A stretch of 64,000 bases of DNA from an uncultured Paenibacillus sp. (GTDB taxonomy: Bacteria; Bacillota; Bacilli; Paenibacillales; Paenibacillaceae), in the NCBI GenBank assembly GCA_937895345.1, contig CALAWP010000012.1, positions 1-64,000 on the forward strand, in the 5' to 3' direction. Each line of letters starts with the position of its first letter. Position 1 is the stretch's first letter. Below, piece by piece: positions 8,136 to 16,866 of the stretch. The notes under the pieces were generated by a model. The model was not told where the DNA came from. It searched no databases and worked only from the letters and a program-made list of their open reading frames with translations. The translations under genes and the position numbers were made by a program.

Positions 8136-9008
8136 GTGAGAGAACAAACCGCCAACCGCGTGTTCGATACGTTCAACTTTATATTGCTGCTGGTCTGCAC
8201 GCTGCTCTGTTTGGCTCCGTTTCTTCATTTGCTGGCCATCTCGCTTAGCTCGTCCAGACCGATTATTTCGGGTGAAGTCAGCTTGTGGCCGGTGGAGCTT
8301 ACATTCGAGGCCTATACGAAAGTGTTCAGCGATTCTTCGATGATCCGGTCGCTTGGCTTTACAGTTATGATGACCGGCGTTTTTACCGTATTGTGCATGC
8401 TGTTTACGATTGCGATCGGATATCCGCTGTCCAAACGGTTGCTGAAGGGCCGCAAGACGCTGATGTTTATCGTCGTCATCACGATGTTTTTCAGCGGCGG
8501 CATCATTCCGGAGTATGTGCTGGTGCGCAATCTGCAATTGCTGGATTCGATGTGGGCGCTTATTTTGCCGGGACTAATCAACCCGTTCTATTTGATCATT
8601 CTAGTCACTTTCTTCAGCAATATTCCGGACAGCCTGGAAGAATCGGCCGAGATCGACGGCAGCAGCCATTTCCGGACGCTGATCAGCATTATTTTGCCGC
8701 TTTCCTTGCCGGTCATCGCAACGTTAAGTCTGTTTTATGCGGTCGGCCGCTGGAACGGCTTTACAGATACGCTTATGTACATTACGAGTCCGGAGCTGTA
8801 TCCGCTGCAATTGAAGCTGTACCAGCTGATCCAGAACAACATGATTACGGATTTGATGCAAATGGAAGGTACGCAGATGAAGCTTGTCGTGCCTGAAAGC
8901 TTGAAGGCGGCCAGCGTCATGTTCGCGACGGTGCCGATCCTGATCGTCTATCCGTGGCTGCAGCGCTATTTTGTCAGCGGCGTGATGCTTGGCGCGGTGA
9001 AAGGATAG
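8136..9008 (+). CDS. ABC sugar transporter permease (YtcP/LplC-like)
   Basis: A 290-residue partner permease. It opens with the typical RVFDTFNFILLLVCTLLCLAPFLHLLAISLS segment (quoted in part), contains FFSGGIIPEYVLVRNL, has an EAA loop EESAEIDGSSHFRTLISIIL and ends QRYFVSGVMLGAVKG, all characteristic of the YtcP/LplC type. The GTG at 8136 follows AAAGGAGCG. It forms the second half of the importer channel with the preceding gene. Confidence 0.92.
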   Translation: MREQTANRVFDTFNFILLLVCTLLCLAPFLHLLAISLSSSRPIISGEVSLWPVELTFEAYTKVFSDSSMIRSLGFTVMMTGVFTVLCMLFTIAIGYPLSKRLLKGRKTLMFIVVITMFFSGGIIPEYVLVRNLQLLDSMWALILPGLINPFYLIILVTFFSNIPDSLEESAEIDGSSHFRTLISIILPLSLPVIATLSLFYAVGRWNGFTDTLMYITSPELYPLQLKLYQLIQNNMITDLMQMEGTQMKLVVPESLKAASVMFATVPILIVYPWLQRYFVSGVMLGAVKG

Positions 9009-9080
9009 TTTTGCCCGCCCGGTTTGCGGCGGCCGCATTAACGAACCGCTTTAGATTCCGATAGAGAGGTAGTGGCCCGA

Positions 9081-10829
9081 ATGAGCATGTACGAAAAGCT
9101 GGTATTGTTGAACGATAAATGGACGGAAGCCGGCATGGAGCTGCAGGTGCTGGAGGAAGGCAGCCGTTTCTACGGAGGTGTCGCCGATCCGTACAATGGC
9201 ATTCCATGGCCAAGCCACGGAGGCACGCCGATGATGATGGGAGTATGGACAGCTTCGCTGCTGAACAAGGACTCCCGTCACTATCGGAACGAAGAGCTGC
9301 TGCGGCGGCTGGAGCTGGCCGCCCGATTCAATTTGCGTTTCCAGCATGAGGACGGAACCATATCGCCGCCGTGGACGAATATGCATTCGCCGCCGGATAC
9401 CGCCTTTGTCGTCAACGGTCTTGCCCAAGTATGCGAGCTGCTGGAAGCCGACCCGTGGGAGCCGGTTCGCGAAGCGGCCGCGGACGTTCGCCTGTTTCTG
9501 GAGCGGACGATTCCGGCGATGCTCACCGGCGGAGTCCATACGCCGAATCACCGCTGGGTCATGACCGGAGCTCTTGCTTTTCTGTACAAACTGACGGGGC
9601 GCGAAGAGCTGAAGGAGCGGGCGGATGCCTGGCTGGCGGAAGGCATGGACTGCACGGCTGACGGAGAGTGGACCGAGCGCAGCAACGGCATCTACAACAC
9701 GGTCAGCGACATCGTCCTGTTCTATGCGGCGGAGCTGCTGGATCGGCCGGAGCTGCTGGAGCCGGTCCGCCGCAACTTGCGGATGATGGCGTACATGATC
9801 CATCCGGACGGCGAAGTGGTGACCGATTATTCGGGCCGCCAGGACTTCGGCACCAGGCACGGATTGGGCGGGTACTATCTGGTGGCCGCACTGATGGCCG
9901 ACCGGGACCGGGATCCGCTGTTCGCGGCGATGGCGTCGCTTGCGGCCGAAGCGCTGGATCATCCCGGCTTTCTGCCGAACCAGGCGATGCTTGGCATGCT
10001 GCGTTATCCCGAGCTGCGTCAGCCGGCGGTTGCGCCGGGGCGGCTGCCGGATGAGTACCGTCTCGTCGTAAACGGCGCTTTTCCGCGGGAAGCTTACTTG
10101 AAAGGCATGGACGAGGCAGGGCATGGCGGAAGGATTTATCACAGCAAGCTGCATCCCGAATTCGGAGCGCCTGTTGCCCGTCATCGAAGGGGCGGCACCA
10201 GCGCGACCGTCATGACGGAGACAAGCTCGTTTTTTGCCTTGCGGCACGGCGCGGTGCGGCTGCTCGCGGTGCAGCTCGGTACTTCGTTCGAGCCCGGATT
10301 CGTAAAGGCACAGCAGCTGGAGGCGCTTGAGAGCGGCGACGGCTATCGGTTGACCGCCGTGGAGCGGAAAGGCTATTACGGGCCTTTGAAAGCCGACCAG
10401 CTGCCGCTTTCGGCCAGAGGGGCGGTAAGCCCCTGGTATTCGCTGCCGCACCAATTGCGCGAAGTGACCCACGAGCAGCGGCACGACGTCGCCATCGAAT
10501 TGAAGGAGACGGAGCAAGGCTGGCGAATCCGAATCGTTTGCGATAAGCCCGATCCGCTGCTGACGCAAGTATCCTTCGTATTCGGCAAGGAAGGCGAAGC
10601 AATGGGAAGCGGCCTTGCGCCCGCGGATACGGGAACTCGCTTCTGGACGGACGGAACGGTTCGCTACGCGGCCGGCGACGATTGGCTGGAGCTGGACGGA
10701 GGAGCGTTCGAGCATAAGGCGGCCAAGCTGAACGGCCTCGGCTATCCCGGCGATTGCTTGACGCTGCTCGTCAACCTGATTACGCCGTACGACCGGACCT
10801 TCGAGATTCGTCTGTCGCCCGGACGATAA
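9081..10829 (+). CDS. Putative (alpha/alpha)-barrel glycan-degrading enzyme
   Basis: A 582-residue cytoplasmic protein with no signal peptide. The first 330 residues look like an (alpha/alpha)-toroid (repeated helices, YGGVADPYNGIPWPSHGG, NHRWVMTGALAFLYKL, YSGRQDFGTRHGLGGYYL), and the rest looks beta-rich, as in heparinase/chondroitinase-type lyases and related unsaturated-glycan hydrolases. His and Tyr/Arg pairs such as NHRW and SGRQDFGTRHG could be catalytic. I cannot assign the CAZy family. Location behind a sugar importer implies it acts on the imported oligosaccharide. ATG 9081 lies 10 nt after AGAGGT; the frame also has an earlier GTG at 9072. Confidence 0.7.
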   Translation: MSMYEKLVLLNDKWTEAGMELQVLEEGSRFYGGVADPYNGIPWPSHGGTPMMMGVWTASLLNKDSRHYRNEELLRRLELAARFNLRFQHEDGTISPPWTNMHSPPDTAFVVNGLAQVCELLEADPWEPVREAAADVRLFLERTIPAMLTGGVHTPNHRWVMTGALAFLYKLTGREELKERADAWLAEGMDCTADGEWTERSNGIYNTVSDIVLFYAAELLDRPELLEPVRRNLRMMAYMIHPDGEVVTDYSGRQDFGTRHGLGGYYLVAALMADRDRDPLFAAMASLAAEALDHPGFLPNQAMLGMLRYPELRQPAVAPGRLPDEYRLVVNGAFPREAYLKGMDEAGHGGRIYHSKLHPEFGAPVARHRRGGTSATVMTETSSFFALRHGAVRLLAVQLGTSFEPGFVKAQQLEALESGDGYRLTAVERKGYYGPLKADQLPLSARGAVSPWYSLPHQLREVTHEQRHDVAIELKETEQGWRIRIVCDKPDPLLTQVSFVFGKEGEAMGSGLAPADTGTRFWTDGTVRYAAGDDWLELDGGAFEHKAAKLNGLGYPGDCLTLLVNLITPYDRTFEIRLSPGR

Positions 10830-10874
10830 GGCGGGCAGGCATAAGCTCAAGGTTTATACGGAAGGAAATGAAGC

Positions 10875-11702
10875 ATGTATTTGTTCTCCTATTTCAAGAC
10901 AAGAGACGAGTCAATGTATTTGGCCGTCAGTGAAGACGGCTTTATCTGGAACGAATGGAACGACGGAAGGCCGGTATTGAAAGGCGCTGACGCCGGAGGA
11001 ATGATTCGGGACCCTTTTTTGTTCAAGGATACCCGCGGACGGTTCCATGCCGTTTGGACGACCGGCTGGGAAAGCGCTTCTATCGGTTATGCTTGGTCTG
11101 ATAATTTGTTGGAATGGCGCGACATTCGCCTGCTCCCGGTCATGAACGGCCGCGAGGGTACGATCAACTGCTGGGCGCCGGAAGTATGTTGGGACGCAGC
11201 GGCCGGAGCTTTCCGTCTTATCTGGTCTTCAACAGTGCTGCAACCGTTAGAGAAGCGCAAGCGGGATCATCGAATCTGGTCGGTCCTCACGAATGACTTC
11301 GAACGGCTGTCTGACCCAGCGGTATATTTCGATCCCGGTTATAACGTAATCGACGCTACCATTGTCGATCTGGGAGATCGGCAAATGATGTTCTTCAAAG
11401 ACGAGCGCGGAAGCAATGAGCCGGACACGACACACAAAGCGATACGAAGTTGTCCGATCGGCAAGAACGGCGCGCCTGACGTCGGCGGAATATCCGAATT
11501 GTTGACGCCTGCGCTTTCCGAAGGTCCGACGCTTTATCCGGTGATGGACGGCGGGGTCCAGTACTGGATCATGCTGTACGATATGTTCAGTAATGGCCGA
11601 TACGGAGCGGCCCGTTCCGTCGATCTGGTTCATTGGGAAGATGTGACGGATCTGATTCACTTGCCGCCGGATCCGAGGCATGGCAGTGTTCTCCGTCTTT
11701 AA
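10875..11702 (+). CDS. GH43-like glycosidase (five-bladed beta-propeller)
   Basis: A 275-residue cytoplasmic protein. MYLAVSEDGFIWNEW, the acidic IRDPFLF strand, CWAPEVCWD and SEGPTLYPVMDG fit the recurring beta-propeller strands and carboxylates of GH43-like arabinofuranosidase/xylosidase families: Asp in RDPF as presumed general base, Asp/Glu in APEV and EGPT as acid and pKa modulator. Length is close to a bare catalytic domain. It is the last gene of the uptake locus, 45 nt after the preceding enzyme, and is followed by a terminator. The sugar specificity is unknown. Confidence 0.75.
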   Translation: MYLFSYFKTRDESMYLAVSEDGFIWNEWNDGRPVLKGADAGGMIRDPFLFKDTRGRFHAVWTTGWESASIGYAWSDNLLEWRDIRLLPVMNGREGTINCWAPEVCWDAAAGAFRLIWSSTVLQPLEKRKRDHRIWSVLTNDFERLSDPAVYFDPGYNVIDATIVDLGDRQMMFFKDERGSNEPDTTHKAIRSCPIGKNGAPDVGGISELLTPALSEGPTLYPVMDGGVQYWIMLYDMFSNGRYGAARSVDLVHWEDVTDLIHLPPDPRHGSVLRL

Positions 11703-11765
11703 ACCGTCTGTTCGCACAGACATTGACTGTAAGGATAGTTGCATATAGAAGTAATTTTTACGAAA

Positions 11766-11796
11766 AAAACGTTGCGGACACGCAGCGTTTTTTTTT
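11766..11796 (+). terminator. Rho-independent terminator of the glycan locus
   Basis: AACGTTGCG / CGCAGCGTT stem with one G-T pair, four-base loop and a run of nine or more T residues. Confidence 0.9.
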
Positions 11797-11904
11797 GAGG
11801 CCATTTGGTTTGACTGCTAAAGTTGTTCAACTGCAAGATTGCAGTCGGAGGGAGCACGGCCTTGCAGCGATACAATCAACCGTCGCGTCTAAACGGGAAG
11901 ACGG

Positions 11905-13512
11905 ATGGTCATAATGGGAGTGAATGACAAAACGGTAAAGGCAGAGTCGGCGCATATGCATCGGAAGCAAAAGGCATACGAGAGGCAAAAAAACGTTACT
12001 CAAATCTTGCCGGAGTACAGCGGAGTACCGGTGGAACCGGATATAAGGCGCAGCATGGAGTTTATCCTGCGGGAAATGGGCGGCAGCGACGACGTGGTCG
12101 TGCGCGAGATCCGATACGAAGATTCGAAAGCTCCCGCTGCTGCTGTCGTCTATATTGACGGCTTGACGGATGCCGCGGCCGTTAATCGGTATATCGAGGA
12201 TGTGCTGCAGCATTCCCTGGCCGGCATTAAGGAGCATGCGACGGACGATAGGCTTGACCGTTTCGAAGCGGCCAAGGAGCTGCTGTTCGGCATCGGCTCC
12301 GTCCGGACGGTGGACGATATGTCCGCCTTATATTTGGAGCTTCTGTCCGGCGAAGCGATCATTATGCTGGACGGGTTCGATTATGCCTACTGCGTGGACA
12401 TCCGCAAGTGGAAAGGGCGGGACATTACCGAATCCACGAACCAAACCTCGGTGCGGGGGCCCAGGGAAAGCTTCACGGAGACCCTCCGCGACAATACCGC
12501 CATGATTCGGAGAAAAATTAAAGACCCGAGGCTTTGGCTGGAGACGATGACGATCGGGCGGTTGACGAAGACGGACGTCAGCTTGATGTACATGAACGGA
12601 ATCGCCAAGCCATCCGTTATCGAAACGGCGCGCCACCGGCTGCAATCGATCGATATAGACAGTGTCCTGGACAGCGGATACATCGAAGAATTGATTGAGG
12701 ACAACAAGCTGACGCTGTTTCCCGCCGTTTACAACACCGAGCTGCCGGACAACGTAGCCTCGCAGCTTCTGGAAGGCAAGGTGGCGATATTGGTCGACGG
12801 CACTCCGAACGTGCTTATCGTGCCAACGCAATTCGTATCCTTCTTACAGTCGAACGAAGATTATTATCAGCGGGCCTTTTACGCAAGTTTGCTCCGTATA
12901 TTGCGGTATTTGAGCCTGGGCATCTCATTGCTTTTCCCATCCTTTTACATTGCAATAACCACCTATCACCGCGATATGCTGCCTACGCAGCTTTTGATCA
13001 GCCTGGCCGCGCAGCGCGAGGGCGTGCCGTTTCCGGCGTTTGTCGAAGCGGTCGTGATGGAGCTGACGTTTGAGATTTTGCGGGAAGCGGGTTTGCGGAT
13101 GCCGCGCGCGATCGGCCAAGCCGTTTCGGTCGTCGGCACGCTTGTTATTGGCCAGGCCGCGGTCGAAGCGGGCATCGTCTCGGCGGCGATGGTCATCGTC
13201 GTTTCCATTACGGCCATTTCGACCTTTACGCTTCCTTCGTACACGATGTCGATTCCGGTCCGCATCCTTCGTTTCGCTTTTATGGGGGCCGCCGCGAGCT
13301 TTGGACTTTTCGGCACGATTATGGGACTGTTTGCGCTGCTGCTCCACTTGTGCTCGCTGCGTTCCTTTGGAGAACCGTATATGGCGCCGTTGTCACCCTA
13401 CAAAGGAGTCGATATGGGAGACGGCTTGCTTCGATTGCCGCGGTGGCTGATGTTTAAACGGCCGGATACGGCGAAGGGAAGCGGGAGCACCCGTTACCGC
13501 AATCGAGGCTGA
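11905..13512 (+). CDS. gerA-like: Spore germination protein, GerA-type A subunit
   Basis: A 535-residue GerA-family protein. The N-terminal hydrophilic region (about 1-310) includes ILREMGGSDDVVVREIRYED and family segments such as LLSGEAIIMLDGF, RGPRESFTETLRDNTAMIRR and VAILVDGTPNVLIVP. The C-terminal half carries about five membrane helices with PFPAFVEAVVMELTFEILREAG and AAVEAGIVSAAMVIVVSITA. It forms a nutrient-germinant receptor in the inner spore membrane with the C and B subunits encoded downstream. Its start is uncertain, since no strong ribosome binding site is visible; ATG 11905 is the first in frame. Forespore sigma-G control is expected for the family but no clear promoter was found. 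Confidence 0.93.
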   Translation: MVIMGVNDKTVKAESAHMHRKQKAYERQKNVTQILPEYSGVPVEPDIRRSMEFILREMGGSDDVVVREIRYEDSKAPAAAVVYIDGLTDAAAVNRYIEDVLQHSLAGIKEHATDDRLDRFEAAKELLFGIGSVRTVDDMSALYLELLSGEAIIMLDGFDYAYCVDIRKWKGRDITESTNQTSVRGPRESFTETLRDNTAMIRRKIKDPRLWLETMTIGRLTKTDVSLMYMNGIAKPSVIETARHRLQSIDIDSVLDSGYIEELIEDNKLTLFPAVYNTELPDNVASQLLEGKVAILVDGTPNVLIVPTQFVSFLQSNEDYYQRAFYASLLRILRYLSLGISLLFPSFYIAITTYHRDMLPTQLLISLAAQREGVPFPAFVEAVVMELTFEILREAGLRMPRAIGQAVSVVGTLVIGQAAVEAGIVSAAMVIVVSITAISTFTLPSYTMSIPVRILRFAFMGAAASFGLFGTIMGLFALLLHLCSLRSFGEPYMAPLSPYKGVDMGDGLLRLPRWLMFKRPDTAKGSGSTRYRNRG

Positions 13513-13554
13513 GGGGAAGCAATATTTTACGGCTGAACTACAGGAGGAGCTGTC

Positions 13555-14742
13555 ATGAAGCTGCGTAAAGCGGCGGTTGTTTCGTTGTGCCTGATTTTGA
13601 TGACGGGCTGCTGGAGCAGGCGGGAGCTGAACGATTTGATGATCGTCCTCGGCATAGGTCTCGATTGGGAGGACGGCGAATACGTCGTCTCGTTCCAGGT
13701 CGTCAATCCGGCCCAAATCTCCGCTCAGAAACAAGACAATACGAGAGCGCCCGGCACCTTGTACCAGGGAAGGGGCAAATCCGTCTTCGAAGCCGCAAGG
13801 TCGCTGACGGCCGAGGCTCCGCGCAAAGTGTATGTGGGACATCTTCAACTGTACGTCATAGGCGAGAAACTGGCTCGTCGAGGCATCGGCGATATGATCG
13901 ACAATATGCTTCGGGATAACGAAGCCCGAATGGACTTTAATGTCGTCATCGCCAGAGGAATGACCGCCGAGAGCATTTTGAAGCTGTACACGCCTCTGGA
14001 GAAGCTGCCCACCAACAATATGCTGCTTTCCTTGAAAACCTCGGAGAAAAACTGGGCGCCTACGGTATCGATCACGTTGGATGAAGTGTTGGACCAATTG
14101 TCGACGGTCGGCAGCGAGCTCGCGATTACCGGCATCAAGCTGATCGGAAACAAAGAAATGGCGGATTCGCCCCGCAATGTTGCCAAGTTCAGGCCGCCGA
14201 GCCGATTCCGCTATTCGGGCATTGCCGTATTTAAAGGGGATAAGCTGATCGGGTGGCTGAACGAAAACGAAAGCAAAGGATACACCGATATTACGAACCG
14301 GCTGGAAAGCACCTCCATTCAACTGCCTTGCGGCAAAAATCATTACACCGTCATTGAGGTGACTTCATCCGATTCAAAATTGCGGGCAAGCGTACGCCGC
14401 GGCAAGCCCGTCGTGCGAATCAGCATCCGGTCGGAAGGAACCATCGTAGGCAGACACTGTCCGACGGTCGACGTGACCGATCCGGCAACAGTCGCGGAGC
14501 TGGATCGTAAGGCTGCGACCTACATGCGCTCCCATTCGGTAGCGGCCGTGAACAAAGCGAAGGCGTTGAAATCGGATATATTGGGATTCGGCATTCAATT
14601 GGCCAAGGAGCATCCCGCCTACTGGAGGACGGTCAAGGATGACTGGAACGAACATTACTTTCCGGACGTGCAAGTGGAATACGACATCAAGTTTAACATT
14701 CGAAAGACGGGAACGACCGGGAATACGACACTGAAACACTAA
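13555..14742 (+). CDS. gerC-like: Spore germination lipoprotein, Ger(x)C family
   Basis: A 395-residue germinant-receptor C subunit. The lipobox LILMTGC gives a lipid-anchored Cys19, followed by the family hallmark CWSRRELNDLMIVLGIGLDW. Later segments such as EAPRKVYVGHLQLYVIGEKLARRG and KLPTNNMLLSLKTSEKNWAP (parts quoted) and a C-terminal domain ending in a long helix with DDWNEHYFPDVQVEY fit Ger(x)C. ATG 13555 follows AGGAGGAG. It lies 42 nt after the A subunit gene and should be cotranscribed. Confidence 0.93.
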   Translation: MKLRKAAVVSLCLILMTGCWSRRELNDLMIVLGIGLDWEDGEYVVSFQVVNPAQISAQKQDNTRAPGTLYQGRGKSVFEAARSLTAEAPRKVYVGHLQLYVIGEKLARRGIGDMIDNMLRDNEARMDFNVVIARGMTAESILKLYTPLEKLPTNNMLLSLKTSEKNWAPTVSITLDEVLDQLSTVGSELAITGIKLIGNKEMADSPRNVAKFRPPSRFRYSGIAVFKGDKLIGWLNENESKGYTDITNRLESTSIQLPCGKNHYTVIEVTSSDSKLRASVRRGKPVVRISIRSEGTIVGRHCPTVDVTDPATVAELDRKAATYMRSHSVAAVNKAKALKSDILGFGIQLAKEHPAYWRTVKDDWNEHYFPDVQVEYDIKFNIRKTGTTGNTTLKH

Positions 14743-14775
14743 CTTTAGCGGCAGAAAGCGAGGCGGGACTTTACG

Positions 14776-15009
14776 ATGGCTTCATTCATCGCAGTGTTGG
14801 CTGTGGCGGCGGGGACGTTCTGGCTGGAGGCTCCGGGACTGAGCCGCCGGAAGCGCAAGCGGGAGCTGTCCGCGTTCGTTATACTGCTGCTGGCGGCAAC
14901 CGCGCTTTACGGGGCGATGACGCTGGAGGTTACGCTGCCCAACCCGTTCGAGCTTCTTCGGCTGATGTACGGCCCGTTAGATTTCGGCAAGTCTGCAAGC
15001 GGGGGATGA
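14776..15009 (+). CDS. Small two-helix membrane protein, candidate germinant-receptor D subunit
   Basis: A 77-residue protein with two hydrophobic stretches (FIAVLAVAAGTFWLEAP and AFVILLLAATALYGAM) separated by a basic segment, RRKRKREL. Size, topology and position inside a ger operon match the small D subunits described for some Bacillus germinant receptors, which tune receptor activity. Its TGA overlaps the ATG of the next gene (ATGA), indicating translational coupling. Assignment is by context and topology, since D subunits are poorly conserved. Confidence 0.65.
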   Translation: MASFIAVLAVAAGTFWLEAPGLSRRKRKRELSAFVILLLAATALYGAMTLEVTLPNPFELLRLMYGPLDFGKSASGG

Positions 15010-16020
15010 GGATGAACGAATATGCCAATGCCCGCATATCGTCCAGACAATTTACGATACTGATCGTGCTCGGCGTCATCGGCTATACGATTCTGGTTAT
15101 ACCTACCATGGCGGCGGCTTTCGCCAAGCAAGACACCTGGCTGTCGATGCTGCTGGCGTTTGCGCTGGGGCTTGCGACCGGAGGCATGTACGGCTTGATT
15201 GCCAATCGGCTTTGCGGTCAAAGCCTCGTGGCGGGAGCCCGGCAGCGATTGGGCATATGGTTCGGCGGTGTGGCGGGACTGCTTGTACTGTTTCATTTTT
15301 ATTTTATTTTTGGCCGTAGTCATCATCGCGTACAGGTATGGCGTCGAAGCTTTCGCCCGCATGGGCGAGTTGCTGATGCCGGTTTTTTTTGCGCTGTTCG
15401 TCACCCTGGTGGTGCTCCTCCTGCCGCAAGTCGAGCTTCCCCATTTGCAGCCCGTCGCCGCCAACGGCATCCTGCCGATCGTTCAAGGAGCGTTTCCGAT
15501 TTATTGCGCGGCTTTCGCGGAAATGCTGGTCATCTTTATGCTCGTTCCGCATGTGGAAGCGAAGAACGGTCTGGTGAAGCCGATCGTCAAAGGTTTTGCG
15601 GTCGGCGGCGTTGTTATTTTTATCGTTATGCTGCTGTGCGTGCTCGTATTGGGGCCGAATTTGATGGAAACCAAATATTATCCGACCTTCGTGCTGGCCC
15701 AAAAAATATCGGTCGGGGACTTCCTGGAACGTTTGGAGGCCGTCTTGACCTTTTTATGGGTCATTACGGTGTTTTTCAAAACGCTGCTGCTGTTCTATGC
15801 GCTGACGACGGGATTGTCGCAGCTCTTTCGCCTGAAGGAAAGCCGTATGCTGACGATTCCGCTGGGCATGATTTTGCTGGTAAGCACCGTGGCCGCCACC
15901 CCGAGCATTACCGTGTATAACGATATTTTGCTGCGGTATTACTTCTGGTTCGATTTAACCTTTTGCGTTCTGCTGCCCGCCTTGATAGGGGCCGCGCTGG
16001 CCATTAGACGCGGAAAGTGA
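15006..16020 (+). pseudogene. gerB-like: Spore germination permease, GerB subunit, interrupted by a one-base frameshift
   Basis: The first part (15006 to about 15310) encodes MNEYANARISSRQFTILIVL and three membrane helices in one frame. The remainder (about 15292-16020) encodes FLAVVIIAYRYGVEAFARMG and the rest of a GerB/amino-acid-permease-like protein in the next frame. The junction lies in the T-rich run at 15291-15311. The interval is 3n+1 long, so removing one T would restore a protein of about 337 residues, near the normal GerB length. It could be a real inactivating mutation or a sequencing error. GerB is thought to form the nutrient-binding transport-like subunit, so the lesion would disable this receptor. 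Confidence 0.85.
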
Positions 16021-16028
16021 AACTTTTT

Positions 16029-16042
16029 ATCGGAAATCCGAT
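16029..16042. promoter_or_regulatory. Perfect inverted repeat upstream of the LuxR-type regulator
   Basis: ATCGGA-AA-TCCGAT is a perfect 6-bp dyad, 62 nt before the regulator start. It may be an operator, but no promoter geometry was established. Confidence 0.3.
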
Positions 16043-16103
16043 ATATAGGAAGGAGGAACTCTATTTAACAAAATAGGATGCCATTCAAGGAGGAAGTTTC
16101 GTT

Positions 16104-16784
16104 TTGGCCGATTTGTCGTACAGCCGGCGCTATGCCGGCCACCGGTATTTGATTGATGCATTCAGGCGCAGCCTTTTTCATATTAAGGAACATCTGACGG
16201 GGCCGTGTTTGTTTTTGCTGACCGATCCCGCAGGCGTCTTGTTGTCGATGGAAAGCAGTTCTTGTTTGAAGCCCGAGCAGTTTCCGATTCGTCCCGGCAT
16301 GTCCTTTGCCAGGGAGCGCACCGGCGTCAATGCGATCTCGGAGGCGATGTCGCGCAAAGCTCCCGTTTACCTGCCGCCCGAGAAGCACGAGAACCCTCTG
16401 TTCCGTGCTTGGCATTGCTACGCACTGCCGCTGGAGTCGCCCTCGGGTACGATCGGGTATTTGGACGTTTCGACGGTAAACGCGGATATGAAAAGCGAGA
16501 TGATGGCGATTGCCAAGCTTATTCCCGCCCAGCTGCTGACGCTGTACCGCGGCTCGGAAGAAGGGAACGCGCAAGGCGAGCGGCTGCTCAGCTGCCGGCA
16601 GCTGCAGGTGCTGAAGCTGATCGCGCAAGGCGAGACGGTGAAATCGATCGCCGCAAGTCTGAATATCAAGGAATGCACGGTCAACCATCACAAAAAAATG
16701 ATCTTCGGCGCATTGGGCGTTCAATCCAGCGCGGAAGCGGTAATGATCGCAGCCAAAAACCGGTTGTTTGACCGTTGCCTATAG
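16104..16784 (+). CDS. LuxR-type transcriptional regulator with GAF-like sensor domain
   Basis: A 226-residue regulator. Residues about 1-145 resemble the N-terminal GAF domain of AcoR/FhlA-type activators (LTGPCLFLLTDPAGVLLSM, SFARERTGVNAISEAM, PSGTIGYLDVSTVN). Residues about 155-220 form a LuxR/GerE helix-turn-helix (LLSCRQLQVLKLIAQGETVK and SIAASLNIKECTVNHHKKMI), though the middle contains KECTV in place of the usual Pxx(S/T)V. TTG 16104 follows AAGGAGGAAG. The ligand is unknown. An 18-bp dyad overlaps its stop codon and probably serves the next gene. Confidence 0.8.
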   Translation: MADLSYSRRYAGHRYLIDAFRRSLFHIKEHLTGPCLFLLTDPAGVLLSMESSSCLKPEQFPIRPGMSFARERTGVNAISEAMSRKAPVYLPPEKHENPLFRAWHCYALPLESPSGTIGYLDVSTVNADMKSEMMAIAKLIPAQLLTLYRGSEEGNAQGERLLSCRQLQVLKLIAQGETVKSIAASLNIKECTVNHHKKMIFGALGVQSSAEAVMIAAKNRLFDRCL

Positions 16785-16795
16785 CATTCTATAGG
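16778..16795. promoter_or_regulatory. 18-bp dyad, candidate LuxR-type operator
   Basis: CCTATAG-CATT-CTATAGG is a perfect inverted repeat with a four-base centre. Its midpoint (16786.5) lies about 31 bp before the -10 TATACT at 16818, so near -43 relative to the expected start, the standard place for a LuxR-type activator. The adjacent gene encodes such a protein. Confidence 0.55.
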
Positions 16796-16817
16796 TGGAA
16801 AATTTCCCCTCCCATGC

Positions 16818-16823
16818 TATACT
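16818..16823 (+). promoter_or_regulatory. -10 element of the lipoprotein gene
   Basis: TATACT. At a 17-bp spacing the -35 position reads GTGGAA, which is poor and consistent with activator dependence. The transcription start would be near 16830, with a leader of about 37 nt. Confidence 0.5.
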
Positions 16824-16866
16824 GTTTTGGTGTGTTCCAAAATATAGAGTATGGCGGAGGAGAATT

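Noticed and set aside
9051..10850. 599-codon minus-strand frame opposite the glycan enzyme
   Set aside because: Antisense shadow; the plus strand has the ribosome binding site and operon context.
15283..15312. Programmed frameshift in gerB
   Set aside because: No shift stimulator or conserved slippery heptamer for a +1 shift was seen, and GerB proteins are normally read in one frame. A mutation or sequence error is simpler.
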